Made by a program: the position numbers and the translations under genes
Notes under the pieces: generated by a model
Told to the model about the DNA's origin: nothing
Seen by the model: only the letters and a program-made list of their open reading frames with translations
Database searches by the model: none
Origin: Peromyscus leucopus
Taxonomy: Eukaryota > Chordata > Mammalia > Rodentia > Cricetidae
Reading direction: 5' to 3'
Assembly: GCF_004664715.2 (NCBI RefSeq)
Contig: NC_051074.1
Location: 15,601,678-15,665,677 of the forward strand
DNA: 64,000 nt
Shown: positions 23,206 to 34,058 of the stretch, piece after piece
Position numbering within the stretch: the first letter of the stretch is position 1
Layout of the letters: each line of letters starts with the position of its first letter

Positions 23206-23999
23206 GTTAGTTCTGTGAAAAATTTAACAGTGAAACTATTTGATGCTGGTCTTTAATGTGACATATTTTATTGTTCACTTAATTTTATTTATGATTTCCT
23301 GATTCTATCTTGGTAAATTATGAGGTAAGGAATTTGTTCATTTGTCCTAGGAAATGAAATTTGTTGGCACATCTTGTTCTTATTAATTTCAATAATTCTT
23401 TATATTTCTATGGTAACAGCTATAATGACTCCTATCCATATTATACTATTTGACATTTGAGCCAAATCTATTCTCTAGATTTAAATTCTGTTTTCAAAAG
23501 CGTCTTAATGAAAGAAGATATTGAGATTCTCCAAGAATAAAGTTGGTGCTGGCTATATCCAAAAGGTAAATATAACCAGGCATAATGTCTTAATTCTACA
23601 ACCTATCTCTTTACTTAAAAATAAATTATTGAGACTTTGAGTATATAGCTTCATAGTAAAGTTGTTTCACAAGGGTGGTGTACCAGGTTTTTTCCCAGTA
23701 ATGTGAACTAAATAAAATAAACAAAAAATAACCTTTTATGTAGATGTTACAAATAACATCATCCATAGATCTCCAACAAGGGAAAAAAGGAACTGTCTGT
23801 GATTGGAGAATTCCAAAAGGAATTGTAAAATATATCATTCACTTCAATTAATTTTATTTTATTCCTGCTGTATTTTATATGTGCATTTTAATTTTTGCAA
23901 AGTCTATTCTTAGAAATTTATTATTACTATATAGTATGATATTAGTTTAATAGTCAGCTTAACATAGGTTAGAGAACCTAAGAAAGTCTCAATGAGTGA
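23206..23999. other. Unique AT-rich DNA
   Basis: Nothing recognised. Some segments may be ancient L1 too eroded to call. Confidence 0.4.
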
Positions 24000-24305
24000 T
24001 TTTCTAGATCAGACTGGCTTGTGAGTGTGTTTGCAGGAGATCCTGTTGATTGTGTATTAATTGATGTGGTAAGTTACTGCCCACTATAGGCAACACCATT
24101 CTCTAGGCAGAAGTTTTGAACTACCTTCATTGTGGATATGATGTGACCAGCTCTGTCAGGTTCCTCTTGTTGTGCCTTTTCCACAACAATGTTCTATAGC
24201 CTGAAATTGTAAATAGAGTTTTATAAGTTGCTTTTCCACTAAGTTGCTTCATATCAGGTTATTTTGTCACAGCAACAGATGTTAAATTTAAACAGACACT
24301 GTAAG
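24000..24305 (+). repeat. Ancient interspersed repeat (LTR-like)
   Basis: 'gcccactataggcaacacca', 'gtggatatgatgtgaccagc' and 'ttattttgtcacagcaacag' match a common rodent medium-reiterated repeat that ends in a polyadenylation-like region. A partial second copy is at 22543. I am not sure of its class; MaLR is likely. Confidence 0.55.
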
Positions 24306-27300
24306 ACATTGGTGCTACCATTAGTTACTATTTAGTAAACTGAAAATTCAATGTAAATTTTATATTGTTATCTATGATCCCAGTAGTATATTCTATTTTG
24401 AATTCTAAGTCAAAGTAAGCTAATATGAAGCGATCCACAGCATTTGCCTGTCTCAGTGCTGAAAGGAATGTTGCTTGGACTATAGTGTACTTCCCAGATT
24501 GTCATGATTAATGATTTTGACTCATGGTTAAAACTTACTCTATCAAAAACTCAAGGCCATTTTTGCATCCAAAGTGAATCTTTTCTAGTGTCATTTGGGA
24601 GAGTCAAGCCAGAGATATAAGAATGTATAATGCCAGGGGAGTAGGCTTGCACACATGTTTATGGTAAGTGATAATGCCATTTGAATTTCAAAGTAAAGTA
24701 TATCTACTATGCTTTGAGAAAAAAGATAAGAAAAGCAAATGGGTAAGCTTGAACTTAGGAACTGTGTGTGGATCATGTTGCAAGGCACTGAACAGAAGAA
24801 TTCACATAACTACTATGAAGTCATCAGGGTGAAATGTGTCACACTTTAGATAGCCAAGAAATGGGCCAACAGATAATAATCTATATCTAGAAATTAATAA
24901 TGAATCTTTCAAATAATAGTACACTGTGTGGAAATAATAACCATCACAGAGGCAAGAGCAATTAAAAGTCCTTGATTTTTCTACTGTTCTCATCAGTTGT
25001 CTTACTCTTTCACAAAATAATACAAGGATTGAGGGAGTCTTTATATTTTTGAAAGTTCTGTTTCCAAATCTCCATATTTCTCTGGATTTTTTCCTTTAGA
25101 AAAATACATCTTATTGTGATTATTTAAAGAATACAGTAAATATAGTTATAGTAATAACACTATTGTGGTAAGGTGAATGAACATAACTATCATTCCATGT
25201 GGCTAACCCTTTTTTCTGCTACAAAGAGCATCTATAAGTTACTCATTTTCAGAGAACATCTAAATAGAATATATTATTACCAATTACAGACTCATGTGAT
25301 ATATTAAATATTTTGATTTCTTTATCTACTTTACATATTTTGGCTAAATATCTCACTTTCATCCCCATAGAAATAGCCACTCTTTTCTTCTCCATCTGTA
25401 TACATGACTTAAAAAATATTCCACCTATAAATGACGTCATGTAATTTTTTTTTTCACTTAGCGCAAAATTCTGTAGACATCTGCCTGTATCTGACCCAAA
25501 TGTTGAGATTACAGGCACTTATCAATATATCTCTACCTTTTACATTGGTTCTGGGTACAAACTTAGATCCTTATGCTTGTGTGGTAATTACCAATGGACC
25601 CATCTCCTTAGAACTCTTCAAAATCTGTATTTCTCAGGATTTCAATAAAAATGTATGCTTTCTTAAAGGCTTTTCTGAAATATTCAAATTATATTTGGGA
25701 TACATATTGCTTCAGCTAATGGAATCCTAAGATTTGAATACCAACACTTCCATGTTCACATTTGTTTTATGAACCTTAGCCCCGTGTTTTCTGCAAAATC
25801 AATAATATGATGAGGTATTTACATTACTGGAGCCTTGAGCATTATTTGTGTTGAAATATTTTCTGAGCTTTATGGCTACACTATCACTGCTGATAACCTA
25901 TCAATACTTCCCAAAGACTTTTTTTTTTAAATTCAGGACAAATTGTGAGAAAGCAGTTCATTTGTTCAATAGAGAATGCCTGTTGATTTCTATGAACTGT
26001 GTCAAGCAGGTGTTTAGGATCAATAAAAATCTGTAACCTTTCCAGTAGTTATTGAACGTATCAAGAGATAATCTTGAGGATTTTTTTTGAGGAATTTTGA
26101 TATTTGGTCATAAATACAGCTAAAAAAAAATTTGAACTAACTATCTCACTTGGTTTCAATAAAGAATCCTACTTTTTCAATAAAGAATACTATTTACATA
26201 ATACATACTTGGAGGAGGAGTTGGAAGAAGGATGAGAGGGGGATCTGTGGTTGATATGTAAAATGAATGAAAAAAAATTTTAAAAAAGAACACTACAGCA
26301 ATCAAAAAATATTTAAAGATATTGAGAGAATAAAATTTACAGAAACCAATATAAAGGCAAATTTCTTAAAAGAAAAAATGATAAATTGTGTGTAATATGC
26401 AAATATTCAATCAAAAGAAGTTTGACTGAAGTGATTTTGAAAAGCACATTTGCTATTCCACGGCCATAGGGGATCACGCTCATGTCACAAAATTTGTTAT
26501 GATATTTTGAGTACTGAATGAAATAAAAGTGCAAGAAAAATAAAATAAAGGACACATAAAAATGAGTAGGAGACATTATCTGATATTTCCTCTTGCAGGA
26601 ACAGTTTCTAATAAAAAAGGCTAACATGGCTATAATGTTCTCAATAAAATGAAAGCATGCTAAGGAATTAATTATTCACCTCATTTCTAAAAGATTACTA
26701 ACTAATTTTTAATAGTAGATGAAATTCACGCTATAGCACAATCAGCATCTGGCCTGTATTATTAAATATGTTTTAAAAATGTGTATTTTTAGAAAATATA
26801 CTTTCAGAAAATATACTTGACATTTTGGAGTTAAAGTGAAAGGCGAAAATGGGGACTAGATGGATGAGAGATAAAGCATGTAGAAAATCAATCAAGAGGA
26901 AAGTTCTTTGACATCTGTCAGAAAAGAAATTTCAAAGAAGTGAAAGGCTAAAGCAAGGTAGTAAAGGACATAAGCTGACTTTAGCAACTTTAGGTTTGAA
27001 AATAAGTGATAAATTGTGTGAGGTACTGTGGTAAAGTTCTACAGGACTTCTAACGCTCTAGCTCTTCCTTGTTATATAAGACAAACATTACTTCCCTTTG
27101 GCAAATGGAAAAGGAGTCCCCATTGGTTGGTGTGGATTCTAATTTTATGTTAATATATGATTGGCATTAGCAACCAAAATTGCGGCTTCTTTAAATAGAG
27201 CTATGGAGTCTTAGATAGACATACAGCTGAATTAGCCTATTGAGACCCATGACAATGATTTCTCTTGAACTGATTCAAAAAGTGGAAAGGTTTTTCCCCT

Positions 27301-27379
27301 AGAAATATTATCCTAGAGTCTGTAAATGCTGAGTCATCATCTCCTCTGTTAACAGAACAAAACTTGTAGAATGAATATC
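24306..27379. other. 3-kb unique spacer with one short L1 tail
   Basis: No gene recognised. At 26208-26277 there is a 70-bp sense L1 3' end ('gagggggatctgtggttgat' followed by an A-rich end). Just before it 'aataaagaat' is tandemly repeated (26157-26190). The rest is unique and AT-rich. Confidence 0.55.
26208..26277 (+). mobile_element. Severely truncated L1 3' end
   Basis: Ends 'tgtaaaatgaatg' plus A-run, the same terminus as the L1 at 14494-15427. Confidence 0.75.
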
Positions 27380-27510
27380 ACATATATATACATATATGAA
27401 CATATATATATTTACACACATACAGTATATATTACATATAAAATACTTATTCATTCTATCTATATCTATCTATACATATATATGGAGGGGTTTATTATAT
27501 AAATATATAT
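27380..27510. repeat. AT-rich low-complexity tract
   Basis: Interleaved CATATA, TATATC and TCTATC units without a single clear period. Confidence 0.8.
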
Positions 27511-27928
27511 GGGATTTATTAGAGTGGCTTTCAGGCTGTGATCCATCTAGACTATGGCTATCTCCTGATGAAAAGTCAAAGAATCTAATAGTTGTGCAGT
27601 CCACAAGGCTAGATGTCTCAGCTGGTCTTCCCTATATGTCGGAATCCCAAAAGAGTGGGCTCTAATATCAGTAAAGTAATGTGTCAGCAGCAGAATAGAA
27701 GAGCTTGACAGTGAGAATGAGGACAAGAAGGCAAAACTTAAATGTTTCTTTTCTTCCACCTTCTTTTATAAAGGTGACCATGAGAAGCTGGTTACCACAC
27801 AGAGTTAGGGTACATCAGCTGACTTCAGATGATCTAATCTAGAAAATCCCTCTCATGTGTGCTTAGCTGGTTGGGTGTTTAGTTAATTCCAGGTGTAGTC
27901 AAGTTAACAACCAAGAATAGCCATCACA
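27511..27928 (-). mobile_element. LTR-like rodent repeat, antisense
   Basis: Minus strand starts 'tgtgatggc' at 27928, has 'tcaacttgactacacctgg' like bases, 'cttttataaaagaagg' and the end 'gccactctaataaatccc'. These look like an LTR with TATA-type and AATAAA signals near its end. The family is not named with confidence. Confidence 0.6.
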
Positions 27929-30065
27929 GGTTTGGTATTGAAAGGCCTCCCGTTTAACTGTAGGAATAAGAGGACTTTAATTCTCACGTAAAAGATGTTT
28001 AGGGAGCTAAAATTAGGCACACAAGGCCTGTCATGCAGGAAATGTGCTGGGATTAACAAGAGGAGGGGATGGGTGTCTTCCCATCTGAAATATTTATGCC
28101 TCCTTCCCTGTGGAGAACATATGAATTTCCATTCTCATTCCCAGGCCAAGGATAGAAAAATGACCATATATGTCATTGTAAAATGGCTAGAACATGCAAT
28201 CTTTTGTTATAGGCTGTGGGTTTGCTTTTGCAAACTTCCTTCTTCCCAATGACCTTTAGCTTGATTTCTTCCCACAGTAACCACTCTATCCATTGCCTGT
28301 TTACTTCACATGAGGCAGACCCTCCCTCAGCTTAAAGATGGGAATGGAACAATTGGCTTTTAGTGAGCGAGTCCTTGTTACAAATTCCATTTTGAGCGAA
28401 AGAGACATAAAGTGTTTTATAAAAACCACTGATGCTGAGTTGCAGTGCTCCTTGACATGGTAACTGAAAGGTAAACTGAACAAGCATCGGCTTGCATTGT
28501 TGAAATCATATTGTCATTTCCATAGAAGGCAGATGGTTCCCTGTAAAGCAAGGTTAGGAGAGGTCCTCAAAACCTTCTTCGATAATAAGTTCAGACATTC
28601 TCTTCTCTTTTTGACCTTGATTTTTTTTTTATTTCTGAGGATGCATTAGCTATATACACAAAGGCTTTTCTTTCCCTTTTGATGCTTAATGGTTTTTCTT
28701 CATGAACAAGTACCAGAGGGGGATGCCATGAAAGCATCTTTTGTCTTAAACCAAAGGTTTCTCATTTACTTTTCTAAATTACCAGTTTTATTAATTTCAT
28801 TCTCACATGTAACAGATATTAAGAGCAAGAAAGAGTTCTATACCTGGCTAAGACATGGCAATAGTTAGGCATTCATGTTCCAGCTCTATCCGGGGCTTGC
28901 ATTTTAGTGGGAGAAAGAATATAAAATTAAGGAAATATGCTTTTTGAAAATTGTCATCATACTTTATGTTAGAGATTATAAAAATTAACACCATTCATTG
29001 CACATAGGACTATGTCAGGCTGTTTGCATTAAAGAAGTCACAAAAATGTTTGATCCTAACTTTGAGGAATGTCTAGGAGAAGTCAGCTAAGTGAAAATAA
29101 AGGAAGAATATCTCGGGTATCTTGAGGCACAAGTACCCAGGTCCACGACTGTAATGGAAATGGAGTGCCATCCGTTCCACTGCCATTTATCAAGCATCAG
29201 CTCTAAGTGTGTGATCTCAGGAGGAAGTCAGACACTAGCTCTGGATGGGAGGACAGGGAAAACCCTTTATAATTGAGTGCAGTATAACAGCTCCCTGTGT
29301 ATGAGGAGTTTTTGATATTATAGTCAGCAACAATAAAGAATTTCTCTCAAATCCACCTAAATAGGCAAGAACAAAGGGAATCTTCAACAGCGGATCTGCC
29401 ACCTAAGCTGCAATGCTGTGCATCTTCTAGTGTGCAGGCATCGTATTCCTGTCTTATTAACTTTGCTTATATTTCTAGGTCTGCATTCAACATCTACAAT
29501 GTGTATAATTTCATGCTTATGGCAGAAAAGAAAGAAGAAGCCTTGGAACTGGCAGTATCAGAATTCCAAAGCATAATTTTAGAACCTAATAGAATAAGTT
29601 AAGATTGTTTACTTAACCTCTTTATATATGACTCTTACACAAAGCCCTATAATCAAATTCTTAGTCACTAGATTAATACATAAAACAGGGCTTCAAAAGT
29701 GAGTTTTAATTGAAATCCCAGAGTTAGGTAGAGGACAGACAGTTAAATTTTCTTTTCAGTCCATGAGATAATAGATATGTTGTTCTTTATATTCAAGCAG
29801 TACAAATTTTGTAAAGTGAAAGACCATGATTTCATTATTTACATATGTACTATTTAAATATTTTCCTGAAATAATGATGTTTAGATTTTATATTTAAAAC
29901 ATATCCATATATTAACAATTTTAGAAGACTGTACATGAAAAACACATTTGAATTGTTGGTTGAAATTAAACTGGACTAAATAATAAAACAATATTCTCCT
30001 CTCAAAAACCAGCAGAAAAGGAAATTAAAAGCCTTAAATGAGCTGAACTCTTTAATTTTAATTAT
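27929..30065. other. Unique spacer
   Basis: No gene or repeat recognised. Small plus-strand frames at 27995-28252 and 29091-29276 lack any known domain. A T-run lies at 28621-28631. Confidence 0.5.
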
Positions 30066-30192
30066 TCTTCTGTTTTTGAATTGTAATATAATTACACCAT
30101 TTTCTCCTTCCCTTCCCTCCTTCCAAACAATCCCCTATACCTCTCCAATCTTGCTTTCAAATTCATGGCTTCAATATCTTCTCAATTGTTGT

Positions 30193-30194
<2 letters not shown>

Positions 30195-30242
<48 letters not shown>
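30195..30242. repeat. (CA)n microsatellite
   Basis: 48 bp of pure CA immediately 5' of the B4-like SINE. Confidence 0.95.
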
Positions 30243-30244
<2 letters not shown>

Positions 30245-30570
30245 GGGCTGGGATATGACTCAGTGAATAAGAATGTTTGCTGGACAAACATATGGCCCTC
30301 AATTCAAATCCCCAGAATTCACATAAGAAGCAAGGCTTGGTATGGCGTGTATAAACCCAGCACAGTGTTAGTAAAGAAGGTGAGTGAGAGAAAGGAGCAT
30401 CACTGGGTCTTGCTTGCTACCAGCCTAGTTCCAGGTTTAGTAAGACCTTGTATAAAGTGAAAAAGGCAGAGTGTGATAAAGAAAACCATCTGAAAACCTC
30501 CTCTGGCCTCCACAAATGCACAGGGATATATACCCACCCATAAACATTCCTTATAACACAGCACACACAT
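30243..30570 (+). mobile_element. B4-type SINE
   Basis: Starts with the tRNA-derived 'ggggctgggatatgactcag' and has 'ttcaaatccccagaattcac', a B1-like middle and the end 'cctctggcctccacaaatgc'. This order fits the ID plus B1 fusion of B4 elements. It is diverged and no target duplication was identified. Confidence 0.65.
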
Positions 30571-32160
30571 GTCCCCCACCTCTCAGAATATAAAAGTAAA
30601 ATAGAAAGTGAAAATAGAAAGGAAGAAACAGAAATAAAAGTAGAATATATATATATATATAATATATTATATATAATATATTCCAAAATCCATGATTACA
30701 ACCTATTCAATCTGTATGTATCTGTATGTATATTTTCAGGTTTAACCATTTGATATTGAATAAACAATTGTTGTGCTCTTCCTATGGACAGATTATTCCC
30801 CCCACTCTCAGAATTCCTGAGATTACTCTACTTCTTTGTATAAGGTTGAGGCATCATAGGGTTATCCTTATCCACTTACACATATTTATTGTTGTGATAG
30901 TTATCTCATTCAAGAAGTCATATTGATGAGTCTATATGACTGTGGCTTCTGATATTGAGACACAATTTTGCAGAAAATCTCTCTCTCCACAATGTTCTCT
31001 TTGCCTAAGGGACAGGAGGGTTTTGTTTTGTTTTATTTGTTTCTTATAAATACATCCATTGGAACTGGGTTTGAAATCCTGTATTTTGATATGTTTTGCT
31101 TTTCTGTAATGGTCTCCATCTGTTGCAAAGAGAAGTTTCCTTGCTGAGGGATGAGGACTACACTTATTTCTGACAGTTAGGAAAGATACTGAAAATGTAG
31201 TAAGGGATTATTCTGGTTTAGTAAGTGGTGGTTGTAGGTTCTTCTTTAAGATATATGACTTCAATAGCATTGAGTACTTACCTAAGTTTCCAGTACCAAA
31301 CATGGTTTCCCTCTTGTTGAGGAGGTCTTCAGTCCAACATGAGAGCTGTCTGTTATCACAAAGGTATGTGTGCCCCTACTGAACACTTAGAGTAATGATG
31401 CCTTGCTGGTCATTGATGTGGTTCAAAGACAACAAAAATGGATAGGACTGTTGTTTGCTTTGCTCTTTTGGAAGCTTGCATGATGCCTTCTAATAACAAG
31501 AAAACTAGTGCTCAGTGAACAGGCATTAAGATCAATCTCATATAAGGGGCCTCTCCTTCATGCGTCTGAGGTACATGATGTCTTCAATAATAAACATTTA
31601 TCTTTCATCTATGATGAGAAACCAAATGTAATAATGATAGCCTGTAATGTTTTGACAACACTGACTAACAAGTCAGAAGAAGGTTTCTCAGGCTTAGTGC
31701 TGAGGTTTTTGTCAGATGGTCATTAGTTCTTGTAAGAACCATTGTAAACTTAGATGAGAAAATTTCATTTAATACTAATGTGCTTTATATGTTATTTTTG
31801 ATAGTTAATATTCTGATTCCTTATAACTTTATCAGACATGCTTACTAATATTTTACATTCTTCTCTCCTTCTTGTGCTTTCATGTTTCCACTCTTCCATT
31901 AGAGCCCACTCACCGCTGTTTTCCCATTTCTCTAACCATTTGAAGATTTGGTGTAAGAAGCCTTAGGTGAGAGAGAACAGGCAATGTTTGTCTTCCTGAA
32001 TCCGAGTTACTTCATTAACCTGATCTTTTCTAGCTCATATATTTACCTGCAAAGTTCATGATTTCAATTTTCCTTTACAGATAGACAGTATTTTATAATG
32101 TAATATATATGCCACATATCATTATCCATCCTTTGGTTCAAGGTTTTTAAGGGTGAAGCT

Positions 32161-32316
32161 GAATTATTTTAGAAGAAGAAGGTTCTTCCAAACACAAAAC
32201 AGAAAAAGGAGGGATGTGAGAGGGACATGAGGGTTGAAGAAAAACAAAACAAAACAGAAGCTCCCAAATATTGTTTTTGAAAGTACAGTTTAATCAGAAA
32301 TGTGTCAGGAAGAGGT
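32161..32316. other. Short unique segment
   Basis: Purine-rich sequence with an AAAAC-step tract near 32241. Nothing else recognised. Confidence 0.4.
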
Positions 32317-32683
32317 TGCTGTGGCTATCGCTCTGTATGCTGTGAATGTATTGCTCTGATTGGTTAATAAATAAAGTGCTGATTGGCCAGTAGCCAGACG
32401 GGAGGTGTAGGCAGGACAAAGAGAGAGGAGAATTCAGGGAACAGGAAGGCTGAGTCAGGAGTCACCAGCCAGACACAGAGTAAGCAAGATGTGAAGGCAG
32501 AACTGAGAAAAGGTACCAAGCTGTATGGCTAAACATAAATAAGAATTATGGGTTACTTTAAGTGTGTGATCTAGCCAGCAAGAAGCCTGAGCAATTAGGC
32601 CAAACGGTTTTAATTAATATAAGCATCTGTGTGTTTTTTTGTGTCTGAGTAGCTGTGGGCCCAGATGGGCCTGGAGAACTGCA
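32317..32683 (+). mobile_element. Solo LTR, family A
   Basis: Starts 'tgctgtggctatcgctctgt', has 'attggttaataaataaagtg', 'aggctgagtcaggagtcacc' and 'ggttttaattaatataagca', and ends 'gagaactgca'. The flanks 'agaggt' and 'ataggt' (32311-32316, 32684-32689) form an imperfect 6-bp duplication. It is a divergent subfamily relative to 40666. Confidence 0.75.
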
Positions 32684-32689
32684 ATAGGT

Positions 32690-33055
32690 GATTCTAAAGA
32701 CTAGGGTAAGGTGTGAAGTTTAGATTAAATAATTAGTTTTAATGTATCATTGACAAAAACTTAAATTAGAATTTCTTCACAACTTTCTTAGGTAGATAAG
32801 TAAACCTAAGTAGGAGCAGCACAATGTTTTTGTAAATTCACAAGCCATGATTAGCAGACATGGTCAGGAAATAAATAACAGCAAGAAATGAAATGTTGAT
32901 CAAAGGATAACAATGGAAAAATGTGAATTTTTATTGTTCTGTTTTTGAATTTCATATGTAGTAATGTAGGCTTAAATTCATTTCTCACCCTCTTAGAATT
33001 TTTTTATTTAAAAAGCAGCAATAAAATGACTTTCGATGATATTCTGCTATACTAA
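32690..33055. other. Unique AT-rich DNA
   Basis: Nothing recognised. Confidence 0.5.
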
Positions 33056-33210
33056 TTGCTGTGGTTTGAGAGAAAATGGCCCCTCAGTGGAGTGCCACTA
33101 TTAGGAGGTGTGACTTTGTTGGAGGAAGCAGGTCACTGTGGTGTTGGGCTTTGAGGTGTCTTTTTCTCAAGCTTCCCTCATGTATCTGTCAGTCAACTTC
33201 CTGCTGCCTT
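33056..33210 (+). repeat. Truncated medium-reiterated rodent repeat
   Basis: 'gctgtggtttgagagaaaat', 'ttaggaggtgtgactttgtt' and 'gaggaagcaggtcactgtgg' match a common rodent repeat whose 3' half is missing here. It abuts a GATA/GA microsatellite. Confidence 0.6.
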
Positions 33211-33214
33211 TGAG

Positions 33215-33275
<61 letters not shown>
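33211..33275. repeat. (GATA)n(GA)n microsatellite
   Basis: GATA units to about 33232, then GA units to 33275, directly joined to L1 3' UTR. Confidence 0.95.
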
Positions 33276-33278
<3 letters not shown>

Positions 33279-33835
33279 TGGAACACAGTGTATTAAATGG
33301 GGTGTCTCCATCAAATCTTTCCTTTCAGGATTCAGGGAATCTGGAAGGGAAGATGGAAAGAGTATAAGAACCAGAGGGGATGGAGGATACCAAGAAAACA
33401 AGGCCCTCTGTATCAACATGAGCAAAGCTCAAATGAACTTAGAAAGACTGACGCAGTATGCACAGGGTTTTCATTGTCTCCACCAGGTCCCCTGCACATA
33501 TATTATGGCTTCCAGTTTATTCTTTTATAGCATTCCCAAGTGGGCAAATGAGTGGTTCTCTAATGTTTGGTCTTCTCTTGAGCTCTTTTCCATTTGTTTG
33601 TTTATTTTGTCCAATTTCAATGTGTTAGTTTTTTGTGTTATCTTATTACACATTATGCTATAAGTCTTAAAAGCCCTTTGCTGTTGTTGTTTACTAAGGA
33701 GACATAAAGGTAGTGGATCCAGATGTCAGGGTAGGTGATGAGGAAATGGGAGGAGTATCAGGAGAGGAAACTTTCATCAGGATCTATTATGTGAAAAAAA
33801 TAAACAAAAAGGAAATTCTGCAAAAAAAAAAAATA
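33266..33835 (+). mobile_element. L1 (Lx-like) 3' UTR end
   Basis: 'gagaccttggaacacagtgt', 'gtctccatcaaatctttcct', 'ggggatggaggataccaaga', then the T-rich 3' UTR ('tattatggcttccagtttat') and an A-tail. It is the same subfamily as 7620-9418. Confidence 0.8.
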
Positions 33836-33837
33836 TT

Positions 33838-34058
33838 TTTTACTCCTGTATATGTGTGTATCTGTGTGTTTGTGTGTGTGTTTGTATGTGTATGCCACAC
33901 GTTTGTGGTTGCCCAATGAGGCTAGAAAAGGGCATCAGCTCCCTGGATTTGGAGCTACATGCAGTTGTAAGTTGTCCAAAGTGGGTGTTGTGAATGGAAC
34001 TCAGATTTTTCTGGAAGAGCAATAAATGGTCTTAACCACTGAGCCATCTCTTTAGACC
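33838..34058 (-). mobile_element. B2/B3-type SINE, antisense
   Basis: Antisense markers 'gagctacatgcagttgtaag', 'ggaactcagatttttctgga' and 'cttaaccactgagccatctc' are diagnostic of the tRNA-derived head, with the GT-rich tail on the left. Confidence 0.85.

Larger units (their letters stand above)
30066..32160 (-). mobile_element. Old L1 3' end, antisense, with insertions
   Basis: 30066-30194 is the antisense L1 tail. A (CA)n and a SINE interrupt it, then 30690-31730 is antisense 3' UTR ('caggtttaaccatttgatat', 'ggtctccatctgttgcaaag', 'catggtttccctcttgttga'). 31950-32160 is the antisense ORF2 3' end ('gcaaagttcatgatttcaat'). It is strongly diverged and the middle is lower in confidence. Confidence 0.75.
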
